Assembly: GCF_007655135.1 (NCBI RefSeq)
Contig: NC_045127.1
Coordinates: 8,441,001 to 8,505,000, forward strand
DNA length: 64,000 bases
Direction: 5' to 3'
From: Punica granatum
Taxonomy: Eukaryota; Streptophyta; Magnoliopsida; Myrtales; Lythraceae
In this document: piece after piece, positions 25,805 to 43,464 of the stretch
Layout: each line of letters starts with the position of its first letter
Numbering within the stretch: position 1 is the stretch's first letter
Notes under the pieces: generated by a model
What the model saw: only the letters and a program-made list of their open reading frames with translations
Told to the model about the DNA's origin: nothing
The model's database searches: none
Program-made: the position numbers and the translations under genes

Positions 25805-28800
25805 CTAAACATGCTTCCAGGATATTATATTCCTACGATCGCGTCCTCTGTATGATCTCCCAAGGAGACTCCCTGTCACGGGCTTACACAAGCCTACATC
25901 AACAATGGAAGTGCTGTCCCTCTTTCCTGAAGAGGAAGATGCCCCATCCAGGTAGTGATCGAATAGCATTGCCAAACAGTGTATTTGATGAGCTAAGACG
26001 TAGTTTTCATGCTCCAAAGGCACCATCTTCAACATATGCAGATTCACCTACAAGAAAAGGTAAAATTAGAGACGTAAAGCTAGAAATTCAATGGATTATC
26101 AAGACAAGACAGGATTACGGCAGATAGATTAGGTAATGAAACTCTACATGGATTCTAGGAACTGCATGGTGGGGGGGGGGGGGGACCAAATATTTACTAG
26201 ATTGTACTGTTTTACATTCAGCATGTACGATTAAAGATGAAAGCATTTCTATAACTACGATAGGATTCTTACCTCAGCTTCCATAGCACGGGGTTCATTA
26301 TACCACTGAACATCAGCTGAGTCAAGGCTCAGTGAGAACAGCGGAGGCCTGAGTGGATACTCCATGCTTATTTTGATCTGTCAATGTTGAAAAGAGATAT
26401 TTACATCAAATAGGTAAAACCATTATGCTGAGCAATGGAAGATAACAAGAACTTTTATTGTCAGCTGATCTAATAAAAGATTTCCAATTTTCAATTTTAT
26501 TCTCAGAGAAAAACATAGAAATCAAACATCATGAATGGTTCCAAACATCATAAAAATCAAAATGTAAACTGTTTGGAGTGCTCCCAGCAGACTTTTTCAC
26601 AATATGTTCTGCTCATCTAGTCAAACTCCAAAAAAATGCCTAGAAGGTCATGATCGAAATTTCAAGTAAGAGTGAGATTCAAAAGTGTTCTCCAGGATCA
26701 ACTAGAACGTTAAATACCTTTGCTTCCAGTTTCACATCTCTCTCATCAGTTCTCAGTTTCCTGGTCAAAATGAGACGATATTCTCTAGCCCCATACTCAA
26801 CCCATGCGTCTTCAGCAAGCTTACGGACTTGAACAGCCGATGCCACTTCCTGCTCAGTTACTGCAGGTTCATCTATATCACTATCAGCTTCAAGCAGGAT
26901 TTCCAGCTCATCATCTTGCTTCTTGAAACTCAAAGACTTAGCCTTAGTAATAGGTGAAATGCTCTTAGACATTAGACGCAGCTGCTTGGAGTTCCCAAAA
27001 CTAGGTCCCCAGGGAGTAAGTTTGACATCCTTTGCTACAGAAGCAACAAGAGCCAAAGAAGGGAGCTCCCCATCTTCCGTTACACTCTCTAGCTGGTCTT
27101 TCGTATTATCAGTTGATCCATAAGCACCTGCTTCTGTGGGCTCCCGAAGTTGTTCCATCTCAACAGCAGGCATAGGTAGATTTTGATTATGTGAGTACCC
27201 TACCAGTGACCAACTATGCAAATTGCATGAGGGAGACTGTGAAGCCCATGGAACACTTTTATAACTTAAAGCAGGCCATTTGAGCTTCTCAAGTGAGTCA
27301 AGCTGCTCCCTGTAAGCCAATGAAAGAAGTTGAAATTTCAAGTAAACTATACCTGGTAATTAGAGTATGATGAACACATATCAATGAAACACGACAGAGT
27401 AATCCAAACTAAAGACTGCAGAGTACCAAGCACTTTAGTATCACCAAATGTGGAGATTTAATATTATCCCAAGTGAAAGAAACTACAAAGGTCATTTAGA
27501 TCTCAAAATGTACGGTGTACATTCTTTGCTGATTTATTAATTTCCCACTCTCCCTTGATACCTAGAACTCCAGTCATACAGAGTTGACTCACACAAGAGC
27601 CAGCTGAGCCTTCTTCCGAGATCGAATCCTCTGCAAAATTGTCTCCACCCGATTTTGCTGGCGGTATAGTGAAAGGCCTGATGCAAAAACATCACTTTTG
27701 CTCATCTCGTCGCTTGTATTTTCTTGAGCTTTCAGCAGTGGAGACACTTCTGGCAAAAAATCAATTCCTGCTAGGTGCTGGGCCCACTTAAATGGGCGCG
27801 AACTTCTCTTTACATCAAATTTGAGGTTGTCACCACCAGCCAGTTTGGCCGACTGGACCATTGTCATGAAAGTAAATTTTCTTTAGAGACTAAACTGAAT
27901 GAACGAAGCTAAAAGCAGTCTTGGAAGCAGATAAAGAATCAACTATGATGCATATGAACTAAATTGACCATACCTGGTGAGGAAGCTCAAGGCCGGTATC
28001 ATCAGGAAATAAGTTGCATAAGATATTATCTTGAGGCCCTTCATTTGCAGCTTCAATCCCAACACACACCACATTCAACTTCAACATATATTCGAACTTT
28101 AGAGTTACAAGTTTCACAGGCTTAGGGTCTGAAGTCTCATCATCATATATATGAAGGATGACCTTGAGTGGATGGACTTGATAATATCCTGCGTGCTCAA
28201 GATTCTCTTTGGATGGTACCTTCTTTGGACGCTTCCTCCTCCTCTGTCCATCATCTTCTTCATCAGGGACATCATCCTCCAACCTGGAACTTTCTTGATT
28301 GGAAGAAATTCCTGGACCGTTAAATAACATTAGGTTTTGTTACCTTCTTTTAAGAGGGAATGATACGTGACGTATGAATCAAGAAAAGCAAAACTAAAAT
28401 ATAAGCAAGCACATTTTAATTGTTCTTGAGAGTTGCTATAGAAGCACTTATTCTTACAAAGCGATTATCTTGCCAAAAGAAATCAAATTGTTCCATATTT
28501 TATCCAGCCCGAAACCTCTTGATTGTAAGGCATGTTTGGACCATTAAATCAAATTACTTATTTACAACAGCATCCAATGAGCTGTGAGTTTTTCTTACAT
28601 GTGCCTACCCTTAAGCAAAATTAATGCTCCTTGTTTTTCCTTACTTTAAAAAAAAATTTGTTGGAATTTTTTTATCAACCGAGATGAATATTGTACATAT
28701 GAACAAGACTAGCAATAGCAACTGCTGAACAGAAAAATCCACAACAAACGAATGCCTACTGGAAAGATATTTAAAATTACGCCTGTTTGGCAACAGTAAA

Positions 28801-30622
28801 TCAACAAAGAATTCTTTGACAGGATGGTCAATCTTATGTTACCAGAATCCTTGTTTGCTTGCTGGCGGACAAAGGTCTGTGCATCCTTCATACTCCCTAT
28901 TATCTCCAGATCAATCTTCTCTTCAAATGCTTCCTTCTGTGCCATCAACTGGGAAAAGACCACATAAAGAGGTGGAGGAAGCAATTCTGCTGAGTGATGC
29001 TGCTTCAGCTTCTTAGAGTGCAGAACCCCTAGCTGGTTCTGCACTGGCAAGGATGCTTTCTTTAGAGACTTGAGATGAGAGGGCAGGCTTGATAAGAACT
29101 TTTTTCGGTTCGCAATAGTCTGCAAGAGACTTCTTTTGCGTTCTTCCAGTTGCTCATGGAGCTTGCGTAATTCCTTTCGCTGTTGCAAATGATATGTAAG
29201 TACTTAATGACAGCAAAAGTTACAAAACAGGCATCTTCAGAGTACAAACAGCTATACAACACCCAAAAAATAGAAAGTGACTACAACAGAAACCCTTTAA
29301 AGATTCTTGATTTCTGAATAAATTTACGAAATCGTTTCCCAATAAGCTAATCATACAAAAATGAAGCTCCACAAAGTAATAAAAAGGCACATAGCATTTC
29401 ACGGTAATATCCAAAACATTTCTTCTGGAAACTCTGAAAATCCTCCAGTCTCTGAAAACTATTCTACTCAACATGCATGCATAATAAAAACTAAGAAACT
29501 CCCAATCTGCCACTAGTAGGCAACAACTTCAAATAGACCACTGAAAAGCACATCAAACATTATGTCAGCATGACAGAGACAACCTTAAAATGCAAACTCA
29601 CCTGGAAGAGCTCGAAATTAAGCCTCTTCAACATTAAACTGTGGGCATCATTTGATTCTACGGACCCTTTAATATCTTCAGGTGCATCACGAAAAAATTC
29701 CTCCTCAGGTACGAGTTCAATGTCAGGATACTTTGATTTGAAGTCTTTACACGCCTTAATTGCTTTAATATAGTGACTTTTCTCATACATCAAATTATGA
29801 AGCTGCAAGGTCGTGAAATCAACAGGTGCCTTGGCACGTTCTGTCTCCGCTTTCACACGGTCTTCCTCCAACAAGATCGTGCGGTTTACCTGCAACACAT
29901 AAAGTTGAGGCATGGCAGAAAAATGTCAGATGTAATATCTCATTCCAACAGTGATATATCGGATGCGCCAAACTAAAGACTCGATAGCAATGGCACGAGA
30001 GATCCATATAGTGCAGCACACTCGTAAGCATACGTATCCCAATACGCAAGAGTACCTACGAAGAAAAATTTTTCTTCCATCCAACTTCAAAAGTGCAGAC
30101 TTTTCTATCGATAAGTGAGCTCGATAGACCTCAGCAGATTACTTGGCAGCGCAATAGAACCCTCGAGCAACAATCTATCCAAAATCAATCTTACAGACTA
30201 CGAGCACCCAACATAAAAGCTCCAGGAACTCTTCCAGACATCAGAACATTCAATGAAAATTCGTAACCGAGCTCGTCGAACAGTTCAATCTCAAGCCAGA
30301 AAAGTCACGGAACATCCACTACACTGCAAGTTGAGAAACGGCAGCTGCGAGAGAGGAGGAACCGCGTGCGGCCGTCCCTTACCTGGCGGAGAGTGACGAA
30401 GTGGAGGAAAGTCTGAGTGACGAGCTCCCGCAGCTGAGACTTCGGGTGGCCTTGCCTCTTGATGGCGAGGATCTTAGCCACGACATCCTCCACGGAGCTC
30501 TTGCTCTCTCTCAGAAGCTCGTACGGCGACTTCCCTGAGGCCCTGCGGTCAGCCTGCCGGTGGCCGGGCAACGACTGGGGGTCTTCGTCCACCACCATGC
30601 CTTCCTCTATCTCGTCGTCCAT
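25805..30622 (-). CDS. THO5: THO complex subunit 5 (THO5/THOC5-like)
   Basis: THO5 is part of the nuclear THO/TREX complex, which couples transcription to mRNA export and, in plants, also affects small RNA production. Exons (minus): 30622-30383, 29889-29602, 29179-28843, 28311-27974, 27852-27593, 27309-26718, 26377-26273, 26047-25805; all GT-AG and phase-consistent, 2403 nt, 800 aa, near the ~820 aa I recall for plant THO5. Exon 1 encodes an acidic N-terminus and a helix (SSVEDVVAKILAIKR). Exons 2-3 are helical/coiled-coil (HNLMYEKSHYIKAIKACKDF; KLHEQLEERKRSLLQTIANR). Exon 4 has the basic stretch RRRKRPKKVPSK and a beta-rich YQVHPLKVILHIYDD. The end is VDVGLCKPVTGSLLGRSYRG. A longer ORF reaches 30763, but MDDEIEEGMVVDED at 30622 was chosen as start because it begins the acidic segment. 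A 17-nt G run lies in the last intron at 26168-26184. Confidence 0.9.
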
Positions 30623-30802
30623 TTGTTCCTCCTCCGCCGGGGGTTTTTGAGCTCCGTCCCACTGCGGTCCTCTGTACAGAGCTCTTCGCAGAAGTCGATG
30701 CAGCAGCCGAGGAGAAGAAGTCGCGGGCCGGGCTAATATACTTTTTCGGGTCGGAATACACACGCACCCCTGTACTTTCGATTATTTGATAATAAACCTT
30801 CA

Positions 30803-31115
30803 TACTTTGCTCCGTTTGAAAACGGAGTTAAATTTAACTTTAATTTAACTTCACTTTGCTTTTTTCTCAATTCAATAATACGATAATAAATTTTTTTAAT
30901 TTAATAATAAATTCTCTCATTTACTTTTTCTTACCTATTATTACACATAATTTTCAATACTAAATTCTCTCAACTATTCATTACTTTTCCATCGATTCAA
31001 CAGCAAAATCATTTTTTTATCTTCTACAATTTAATAATAAAAATTTTTAATTATTTTTATCTTTTTCCTGTGAAATCAAATAAAATCATAATTGTACTAT
31101 GTAACCAAACACACT
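30803..31115. mobile_element. AT-rich MITE-like element upstream of THO5
   Basis: Read on the minus strand it begins near GTGTGTTTGGTTACATAG and ends near AACTCCGTTTTCAAACGG, and it shares internal pieces (AAAGTAATGAATAGTTGAGA, GAATTTAGTATTGAAAATTA) with the element at 56388-56620. It has no coding capacity. It sits exactly between the THO5 5' flank and the outer edge of the TGS1 duplication (31118). Confidence 0.45.
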
Positions 31116-31180
31116 ATGAACCTCTAGGGAAAGTAACTACGCGAAAAATAAGGAATTGTTGAATTTCTTATATGGGGGAT

Positions 31181-31300
31181 GATGCATGCCCAGTGCTGGA
31201 AGGCCGAGGAAGTTGGCGACCTAACGAGAGGGGAGCCGGCGACCGAAGCCCTAGTAAACGGCGGCCGTAACTATAACAGTCTAAAGTAACGAAATCTCTT
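31181..31300 (+). pseudogene. Organellar large-subunit rRNA fragment (copy 1)
   Basis: The 120 bp include CGGCGGCCGTAACTATAAC followed by a decayed form of the universal TCCTAAGGTAGCGAAATTCC segment, preceded by CCCAGTGCTGGAAGG and GGGGAGCCGGCGACCGAAGC. That is bacterial-type 23S domain IV, so the source is a plastid or mitochondrion rather than nuclear 25S. It is far too short and mutated to function. Confidence 0.8.
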
Positions 31301-32279
31301 TTCAAGAGATGATTGAGAGTTTACAAAATCGAAATGTAGGATATAATCGCAACAAATTCAATTGCCCTCATATATTGATTTTAAAATGGCATATTTTTTA
31401 CTCGGCCGATTATGCTGCACGACAACTGTTTTCCCCGCTCGTGCGTATTCCAGACTTGCCTTTTAAATCTATTTCAAATAAGAAGCACCTTTGTAATCCT
31501 TTTTGCTAGATTTTTATTTTTATTTTTTTGAAAAATTTAAACTTTTTTTGGTTAGGGAGATTGTGCTTGTCCTTGAGGTTCAGTGAGTTGAGGTGGAGGT
31601 CAGAGAGATTGCCATCTTACACATTTGTAATACGTATAGATCGAAATGGGCATCAAGTTCGATCATCAATTCTAACTTATTGACAGCATGGGGTAAAGGA
31701 TCATGTCATTTTTTTGTTGTTCGGAGTTAACTTGCATGGAGTTCAGACTATGCAGTAGTGGCAATATCAAGTGTCAGTTGATTTCAGTTGGTGATTAACT
31801 GAGCAAGGCCTCAAACTCTGAACCCGGGTAACGCTTCGAGGTTGGTTCAAGAATCTGGCATTCGATACAGGAGAAACTAAATAGGACTGATGAGCCTAGG
31901 AGGCAAGTGGTTGAGATCTCTGAGTCTATAATCGATTGTTGTTGAGCTTTGGTTATCTCTGATGGAGAAGCTATGGTACGATGTTGCGAAACCGAATTAG
32001 ATTTGAGTTGTTACTGGTCTTATGGCCAAAAGAATCGTCCAGACAGCTAGATTGCTTTATCAATTACAGTAATTCATAATCATTTACAGCCAATTTAGGA
32101 ACAAGCGTATTGCACAAAATAATTTTGAATTACCCAAGAACAAAAGCTAGGCGCCAGGAATTTACATTTTGATCTGGCATGAAAACTACCCCACGTACTT
32201 ATGCAAGCACAACCTTAGCTCGATATGTGACCATGGCAGTGATCTTCATATTAACTTAGATCCATCACCGGGTTGATGT

Positions 32280-37321
<5,042 letters not shown>

Positions 37322-37639
37322 ACCTCGGTTGGAGACAGTGGGAAGTCGAAGCGGACGCGGCCTTCTCTTCCGTCAGCTGCTCAGCTCAGCTCTGCTCAGA
37401 GTTAACCTCCCAATTCTTCCAGAACTCAACGCGCTAGGCGGTCTTTTCTCGTCTCTTTCTCTTCTACTCATGCATATTTATATCTATACCTGAATTTTCC
37501 TTCGGAAATAAAAACTATGAGTTTTTTTCGAGGGCGAAATGTATAATTCGATTTCTCGTACACGGCCCCCTTTAATTCTAATGGGTTTCGAATCGAAATC
37601 AAGAAGAAAAAGAATCTGCAAGCCGAGGTAATCTTGAAT

Positions 37640-38478
37640 CAGATGTCATTTGTCTATTATTATAAACGATAACATCCATATTATCCATATCTCTATCTAT
37701 ATTCATATCTATTTATCTATTTTTCTAATATGTTCATTTTTCATACTCTCAAATTTCTATTTCGAAAAATATGAATAAATTAATGTAAATATAGACATTA
37801 CTTAACAATGAAGTAAATAATAATAATATAAAATAATATAATTGTTCTTTTATGCCGACTTATAAAGTATTTAAATAGTGAGTGTTACTTATAGAAGTTG
37901 GATAAGCCAATAATATCATAGATAAGATGCATCAATATAATGACATAATAAGAGTTGGTCGAAGAATACTTTATGTATTTTTAATAAAGATATTGAATTG
38001 TTAAAATTTTCAAATACTTTATAATTATCATATAGAATTTAACTATGAAGCAAGTTATATATGTATTGTGCATGATTTCATTTATTAGTTTTTTCGTGCA
38101 TTGCACGGGCAATCCTACTAATACATATATAAATCGAACGCATTTCAGAAGTTCCCGCAGATAGTACGTTTGTTTTTCCTACTTTCGAGTTATAGACATT
38201 ATTTAACCATAGAGCAAGTAGTAATAATAATAATAATAATAATAATAATATCATAAAATAATAATATAATATAATTGTTCTTAATTTGATCTTATATGCC
38301 GATTTGTAAAGTATTTAAATAGTGACTGTTACTTGTAAAACTTGAATAAGCCAATAATATTATAGATAAGATGCATCAATATAATGGCATAATATGAGTC
38401 AGTCGAAGAATACATCATGTATTTTTAATAAATATATTGAATTGTCGAAATTTTCAGATATTTTATAATGATTGTATT
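37640..38478 (+). repeat. Tandem AT-rich repeat units with Helitron-like 3' hairpin ends (TGS1 copy 1 upstream)
   Basis: About 0.4-0.5 kb units end in a short hairpin (CGTGCATTGCACG, 38095-38107) followed by GGCAATCCTACTAAT. Two units lie head to tail here and a third end (39580-39612) lies beyond the hAT-like insertion. The same units occur inverted at 44480-45440 and 55240-56180. A palindrome a few bases before a CTRR-T end is the usual mark of Helitron 3' termini, so a non-autonomous Helitron is suggested but not proven. Confidence 0.45.
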
Positions 38479-39497
38479 CATGGTTGTTAGAATCGCGATT
38501 CAAATCGTAAAATTGTACGATTCTATGAGTTAAGAGATGAGTAGTGGTTTCGATTCCATGTCATGAGTTGGAAAGGTAGGATTGTCGCTGAATTGGGAGG
38601 AAAATCGCAGAATGGGGTCGATTCTGCGATTTCGGGTTCAGCTCATAGTCGGTCCGAGATTCTGGTTTCCGCCCAAAGTCGGGCCGAAGCCTAGCCCATT
38701 GAGCAACCCAACCCACCTTCCCTTTTGTTTCCTCTTCTTCACCAATCGGCCTATCCTTTTTCTTCCCCTCTTTTTCTGTCGACTGTCACCTAGAGTCTAA
38801 GACTTTGCCCTAACTTTGCTCTGATTGTTCGCTTCTTCGTGCTTTACTCAGCGATTTCACCACGTTCTAGAATCAGCCAGGAGCTTCTTCTTGCTTTATT
38901 CAATTCTCCGTCCTCGAGCTTCCTCGAGCTTCTTCGAGTTCGAGCTAGGAACATCATTTCCATCTAAGAACAACAGATGCAGAATGCTGGACTAGGAAAG
39001 TTGATAACTTTACCATAGGTATCTGCAAACTCGAGGAACAAACAAGGCACCTATCTGGTCAATGGAACGCTTCGAATGAGTGAGCCAGACTTGGTTCAGC
39101 TCCCACTTGTTAGGCCCCGTCTCCGACTCGGAGAGTAACTAGCAACTCATATTAAGGAAATAACAAATAAGTTTATGGTCGATGGAGGACAAAAGAAAAG
39201 GCAACTATCACAGGCTCATAGATAAAGCTAATATTTCCAGAAAGGCTTCCTTTATTGAATCGTAGGATGACTCAGCAAAATTTTGCCAAAAGAATCTACA
39301 ACACTGTGGCCAAGCAATCCCTATAATGTCTCGGGCTCGGTAGCAACAACCGCGATCTTGCTCTAAAGAGGTCAGGTCGCGTGTATATATATATATATAT
39401 ATATATGTTATTTTTTTAATTATAAGTAAACTCTTACTATTCACTATTCTATGACATTTGATTAATTCTAGGTAAAATCGTTATTCTGACAATCTTA
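38479..39497. mobile_element. hAT-like non-autonomous element (~1.02 kb) in the left arm
   Basis: It is flanked by ATTGTATT at 38471-38478 and 39498-39505, an 8-bp target duplication typical of hAT elements. The ends are imperfect inverted repeats (GGTTGTTAGAATCGCGATT against GATTGTCAGAATAACGATTT). The matching place in the right arm (near 44590) lacks the insert. It contains a (TA)n tract near 39384-39404 and no transposase frame. Confidence 0.55.
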
Positions 39498-39755
39498 ATT
39501 GTATTAAATTAAAGTAGAATTTAACTATGAAGTAAGTAGTATAGGTTTTCTATCATATTATACCGTGCATGATTTTATTTATTAGTTTCCTGTGTGGATC
39601 GGCAATTCTACTAATATATATATATATATAAAAGAGCTCATGTCTACACATGCATTCATATACACATATATGTATACATATGCCCGTACAGTTTTTTCCC
39701 CTTTAAAATTCTGGATAATGATACATGGCCCTACATAAGTTTTACTAATATTATG

Positions 39756-41483
39756 GTAAATTGTACTGGTGATTCAAAATTTTTTACAAATATTACAACA
39801 TGGTACAAACAATTTTTTTTTGCTACTTAATGGTACACAATCTTTCAAAAGTGTTTCAGTATAGTACATACCGTCATCTCACGATTGACGTTGTCAAGTC
39901 GACACTGACGTAGCTCATTACGTGTCAACACCTTTCTGACGTCGCCAAAACAGTAAACTAATGTGGCTGAGGCGGGAAAACCGTTGCCATGTAAACCAAT
40001 CATATCTCGCCACATCATTAATGAGATATAATCTAAAAAGCTAAAAAAATACAAAAAATAAAAATAAAAATGCAGAACAATTATCTAAAAATAAATAAAT
40101 AAATTACCTCAGAATTCAATATGGTTATGCTCCCTCTCTCCCTACCTACAGCCCGTGAGGAATGAGGAAGGGGGATCGAGGAAGGAAAAGAGAAGGCAGT
40201 GGTGTTGCTTTCATCCCGACTACTACCATCGGACTAGCTTCCGCTGGCAAGCAACTCATCGCCGCCCCATCGCCACAACGATACCTCCTCATTCCTATTT
40301 TTTGTACTTGCTGGCCCTTGCACGAGATTAGATTTATTGCCCCAACCTCCTCTATCTCAACTCTCTCCACTTGGAATCCAAGCTCAAGACCAGAGCAATG
40401 CCGTGAGTTTCCCCTCCTCCACCGCTGCAAGTTCTTAGGCTTCCCTATGGTCTGGAACCAACCCGAGCTCAAGCACGCATCTCGTCATTGCCCCACCAAC
40501 TCTACATCCCGAGCTCACGAGCTCTGTCCCACTATTCTGCCTATTCTCTTTCCCTTTCTCGCTCATTTCTGTCCGTTCTCTTTCTCTTGTAGGTCTGGGG
40601 TCCTACCATCTCACCGTCTTGAGCTTCCCCTCTTCTGCTACTCGAGTCTTGATTTCGACCTAGTACATGTAAAACTATTCCCTTTAATGGTTTACTGAGG
40701 CAGTACTCAGCTGTCACAGTTTGCATCTAATTTGATCTTACCGTGAATCCTTAAGTTACTTAAAGAAACATTTTGCATCATTATATAATCTCTGTAAAAC
40801 ATTTTGTACTATTAAATTACAATTTCAAAAGAGTTTGTACCATTATGTAACGTTTTACTAAAAACAGATAACAGTATCTTCTTTCCCTGTTTCTGTATAT
40901 AGAGTTGTTCCTAAACATATCAGTTTTCAGAAAGGGAAACGGATGAACTCGGAGCCAGGCTTTCAAAAAAAAAACGACATTGTCATTTCCTTTACAAGAT
41001 CTGATTAGTTTGAGGGTTTCTCCCAACCATTATGACCATCGCATCATAACCATTACAGCATCTTCTCCGTGATTTTGCCTCCGTCTTGGATCCACAGTCG
41101 AGGAATCATTGGCCTGAGTTTGCCTCCGTCCATGATGTGAACAGTCACCGGCATCTCCACGATTGCATATAAGGTGAACTTTCTGTGAATCCATCAAAAT
41201 AGTAAAATCCGAAATTCGATTTTCATTTCACGGGTTTTGGAGCCCTTTGATGATTTCACAGGTTTTGGCGCCCTTCTGTGAATTCACCTCGACCACGTCA
41301 TAAAGATGCTGACACGCAGTGAGCCACATCAGCGTCGACTTGACGGCGTCAATCGTGAGATAACAATATGTACTATACTGAAACAACTTTGAAAGATTGT
41401 GTACTATTAAATTAGCAAACAACTGTTTGTACCATATTGTAACATTTGTAAAACTTTTTAGACCACCGGTGCAATTTACCTCC
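39756..41483. mobile_element. MULE-type element with long inverted ends and GC-rich interior
   Basis: The left end GTAAATTGTACTGGTG and the right end CACCGGTGCAATTTACC open inverted arms of about 150 bp (both contain the CAGTATAGTACATA / TATGTACTATACTG pair). A 9-bp direct repeat AATATTATG flanks it (39747-39755, 41484-41492). The right arm near 44350 has the uninterrupted site (CATAACATTGGAACAACTT). The GC-richer centre (40100-41220) has a 178-codon frame at 40162-40698 that might be captured genomic DNA, but I recognise no protein. Confidence 0.7.
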
Positions 41484-42375
41484 AATATTATGTGATTGAT
41501 GAGATAGAGAATCGTAGTATAATGAAATACACTTTCAATTATCACTAGTGAGATTTATCATAGTTCTATATTTTCATTATGCCTTAATTTAGCATGAGTT
41601 GATCGAGACATCAAATCATCTATGTTATAACTTATAATGTCATATGAAAAGCGTACCGCAGAGAAATCGGATTTATCCAAATATAAATACGAATGTAGGT
41701 GACTCGAAAAATTTAAGCGACTGAGCCAATGCATTCTTACTAGATAAAGATGATAAAATCGACAACCTTCGACAAGAATTGAGAGCACTTTTCTTGGATC
41801 AGGATTAAAGGGATTAATATGCAACTGCTTTTAACGTTTGAGGGCTGAGGGTGGGATTATGATTTCAGTCCTTTGATTTATTCTAATTTGTTTTGTGTTG
41901 TCCTACGAAAAAGGGGTGCCTTCCCACGCAAAAAGATTGACATTAGATTCCTTGGCTAAAGCCAACTTTTATGAAGGCTCTCTCTCTCTCTCTCTCTCTC
42001 CTTTTGTTTTTAATTTCATTCGTTTGTCTCCCTTTTTCTTTTCTTTTATTTATGAATCCTAAGTCAAATTCCCCTAAAACATCCGAGATAGGGAAAAGAA
42101 AGGTCCATAGAAATCACAAAAATAAGTTATAGGTTGAGTTTTCAGTGAACAGACTTTGACTGTTATATAAAAATTCAATACTCATTAGAAGCGTCTCGTG
42201 GTTGAACGAAACTGATACTTGAATAGAGATTAATTTCAATCAATCTGCAAATGATATCTCATGGTCTCATCAAGGAAGATAAATTATAAACTCTATAGAA
42301 CTTCTAGACCACTTGGATCAAATTGTTTTCTCCTCACATCCATGAAAGAACTTTATGTGCGAAATAGGCATAGCA

Positions 42376-43344
42376 CTAAAATAAGATTAATTGATTGAAA
42401 ACATTTTATATTCAAGGCAAGTTGACGTCTGAGCAGCAAGGCTAATGTTATCCAAGGAGCCATGTAGGATTCCACATCACTCCACATCACTCCACATGCG
42501 ATTTGTTTGGAGAAGGAAGAGGACTGGGATGGCTAGGCTAAGTTGCTTCCATTTGATCATTAGTAATAAGATGGTCCAAAAGAAAAGTTATTAGACATAC
42601 AAGGAATTGTTGAATTTTTTATATGAGGGTTGACACCTGCCCCGTGCCGGAAGGCCAAGGAAGCTGGCAACCTGACGACAGGGGAGTAGGCGACCAAAAC
42701 CCTGGTGAATGGCGGTCGTAACTATAATAGCCCTAAGGTAGGAAATTCCTAGAAATGATTGAGAATTTATAAAATCGAAATGTAGAATACAATCGTAGTA
42801 AAATCAATTACCCTCTTATATTGAATTTAAAATGGCATATTTTTTTACTCGATGGATTTAAATTTTTACTGTTTTTACCTAATAAATTTGAATTTTTAAA
42901 AGAGTATATCAAATTTAAGTTTTCTATAACGAGTTGAATTGGCAAAGAAAATAAGAATGTAAAATTGTAAAATTTTGTGTATGAATAGAATAGTGTGTAT
43001 GAACCCTTCGGTCTCTATTATTACATCGATTTTGAATTTAAAATATATTTGATTGATTGGAATAATAGAAAATAGGAATATTTCTTGATCACGACCAGCT
43101 AAAGCAAAAGTTCATTAATGAGCGTTTCCACACACGAGGTAGAACCTCCTCAGGGAATATAAGGTTTTTCATGAGGCTGATCTTGAGTCGCCATCCAAGC
43201 ATGAATACCTTGGTTTAAGAGAATATTTTTGGTGTGGAAAGTTTATTACAAAATCAATTTTGTCAGCCCTGTTCATCAGCTTCACAATAAGGTCCCTACA
43301 ACATGTTAAATTTTCAAAATTAGCCCTACATAATATATATATAT

Positions 43345-43379
<35 letters not shown>

Positions 43380-43464
43380 TACTAGGAACCGACCAATTGA
43401 GAACCTCAGTACTTCGGCTCAGACATGAATAATATGGACTAAGCTAAACACTATATCCATAAAG
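42376..43464. other. Spacer between the inverted arms, with an rRNA fragment and unit-boundary sequence
   Basis: This ~1.1 kb centre is not part of the palindrome. 42595-42850 repeats the outer end of the duplication (as at 31143-31400), including the LSU rRNA piece. 43000-43340 is repeated at 52710-53045 and marks the start of the direct-repeat unit. A (TA)n tract lies at 43331-43375. No gene is seen. Confidence 0.6.
42635..42752 (+). pseudogene. Organellar large-subunit rRNA fragment (copy 2)
   Basis: It shows CCGTGCCGGAAGGCCAAGGA, GCGACCAAAACCCTGGTGAA, GGCGGTCGTAACTATAATAG and CCCTAAGGTAGGAAATTCCT. It keeps positions that copy 1 at 31181 has lost, so the insertion was older and longer conserved than any single copy shows. 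Confidence 0.8.

Noticed and set aside
30623..30763. Longer THO5 N-terminus starting at 30763
   Set aside because: The extra 47 residues (Arg/Leu-rich) do not look like the acidic start of THO5, and the ATG at 30622 gives a better family length and start.
40162..40698. 178-codon frame inside the MULE as a gene
   Set aside because: I recognise no protein. An opposing 108-codon frame overlaps it, so it is kept only as a possible captured fragment.
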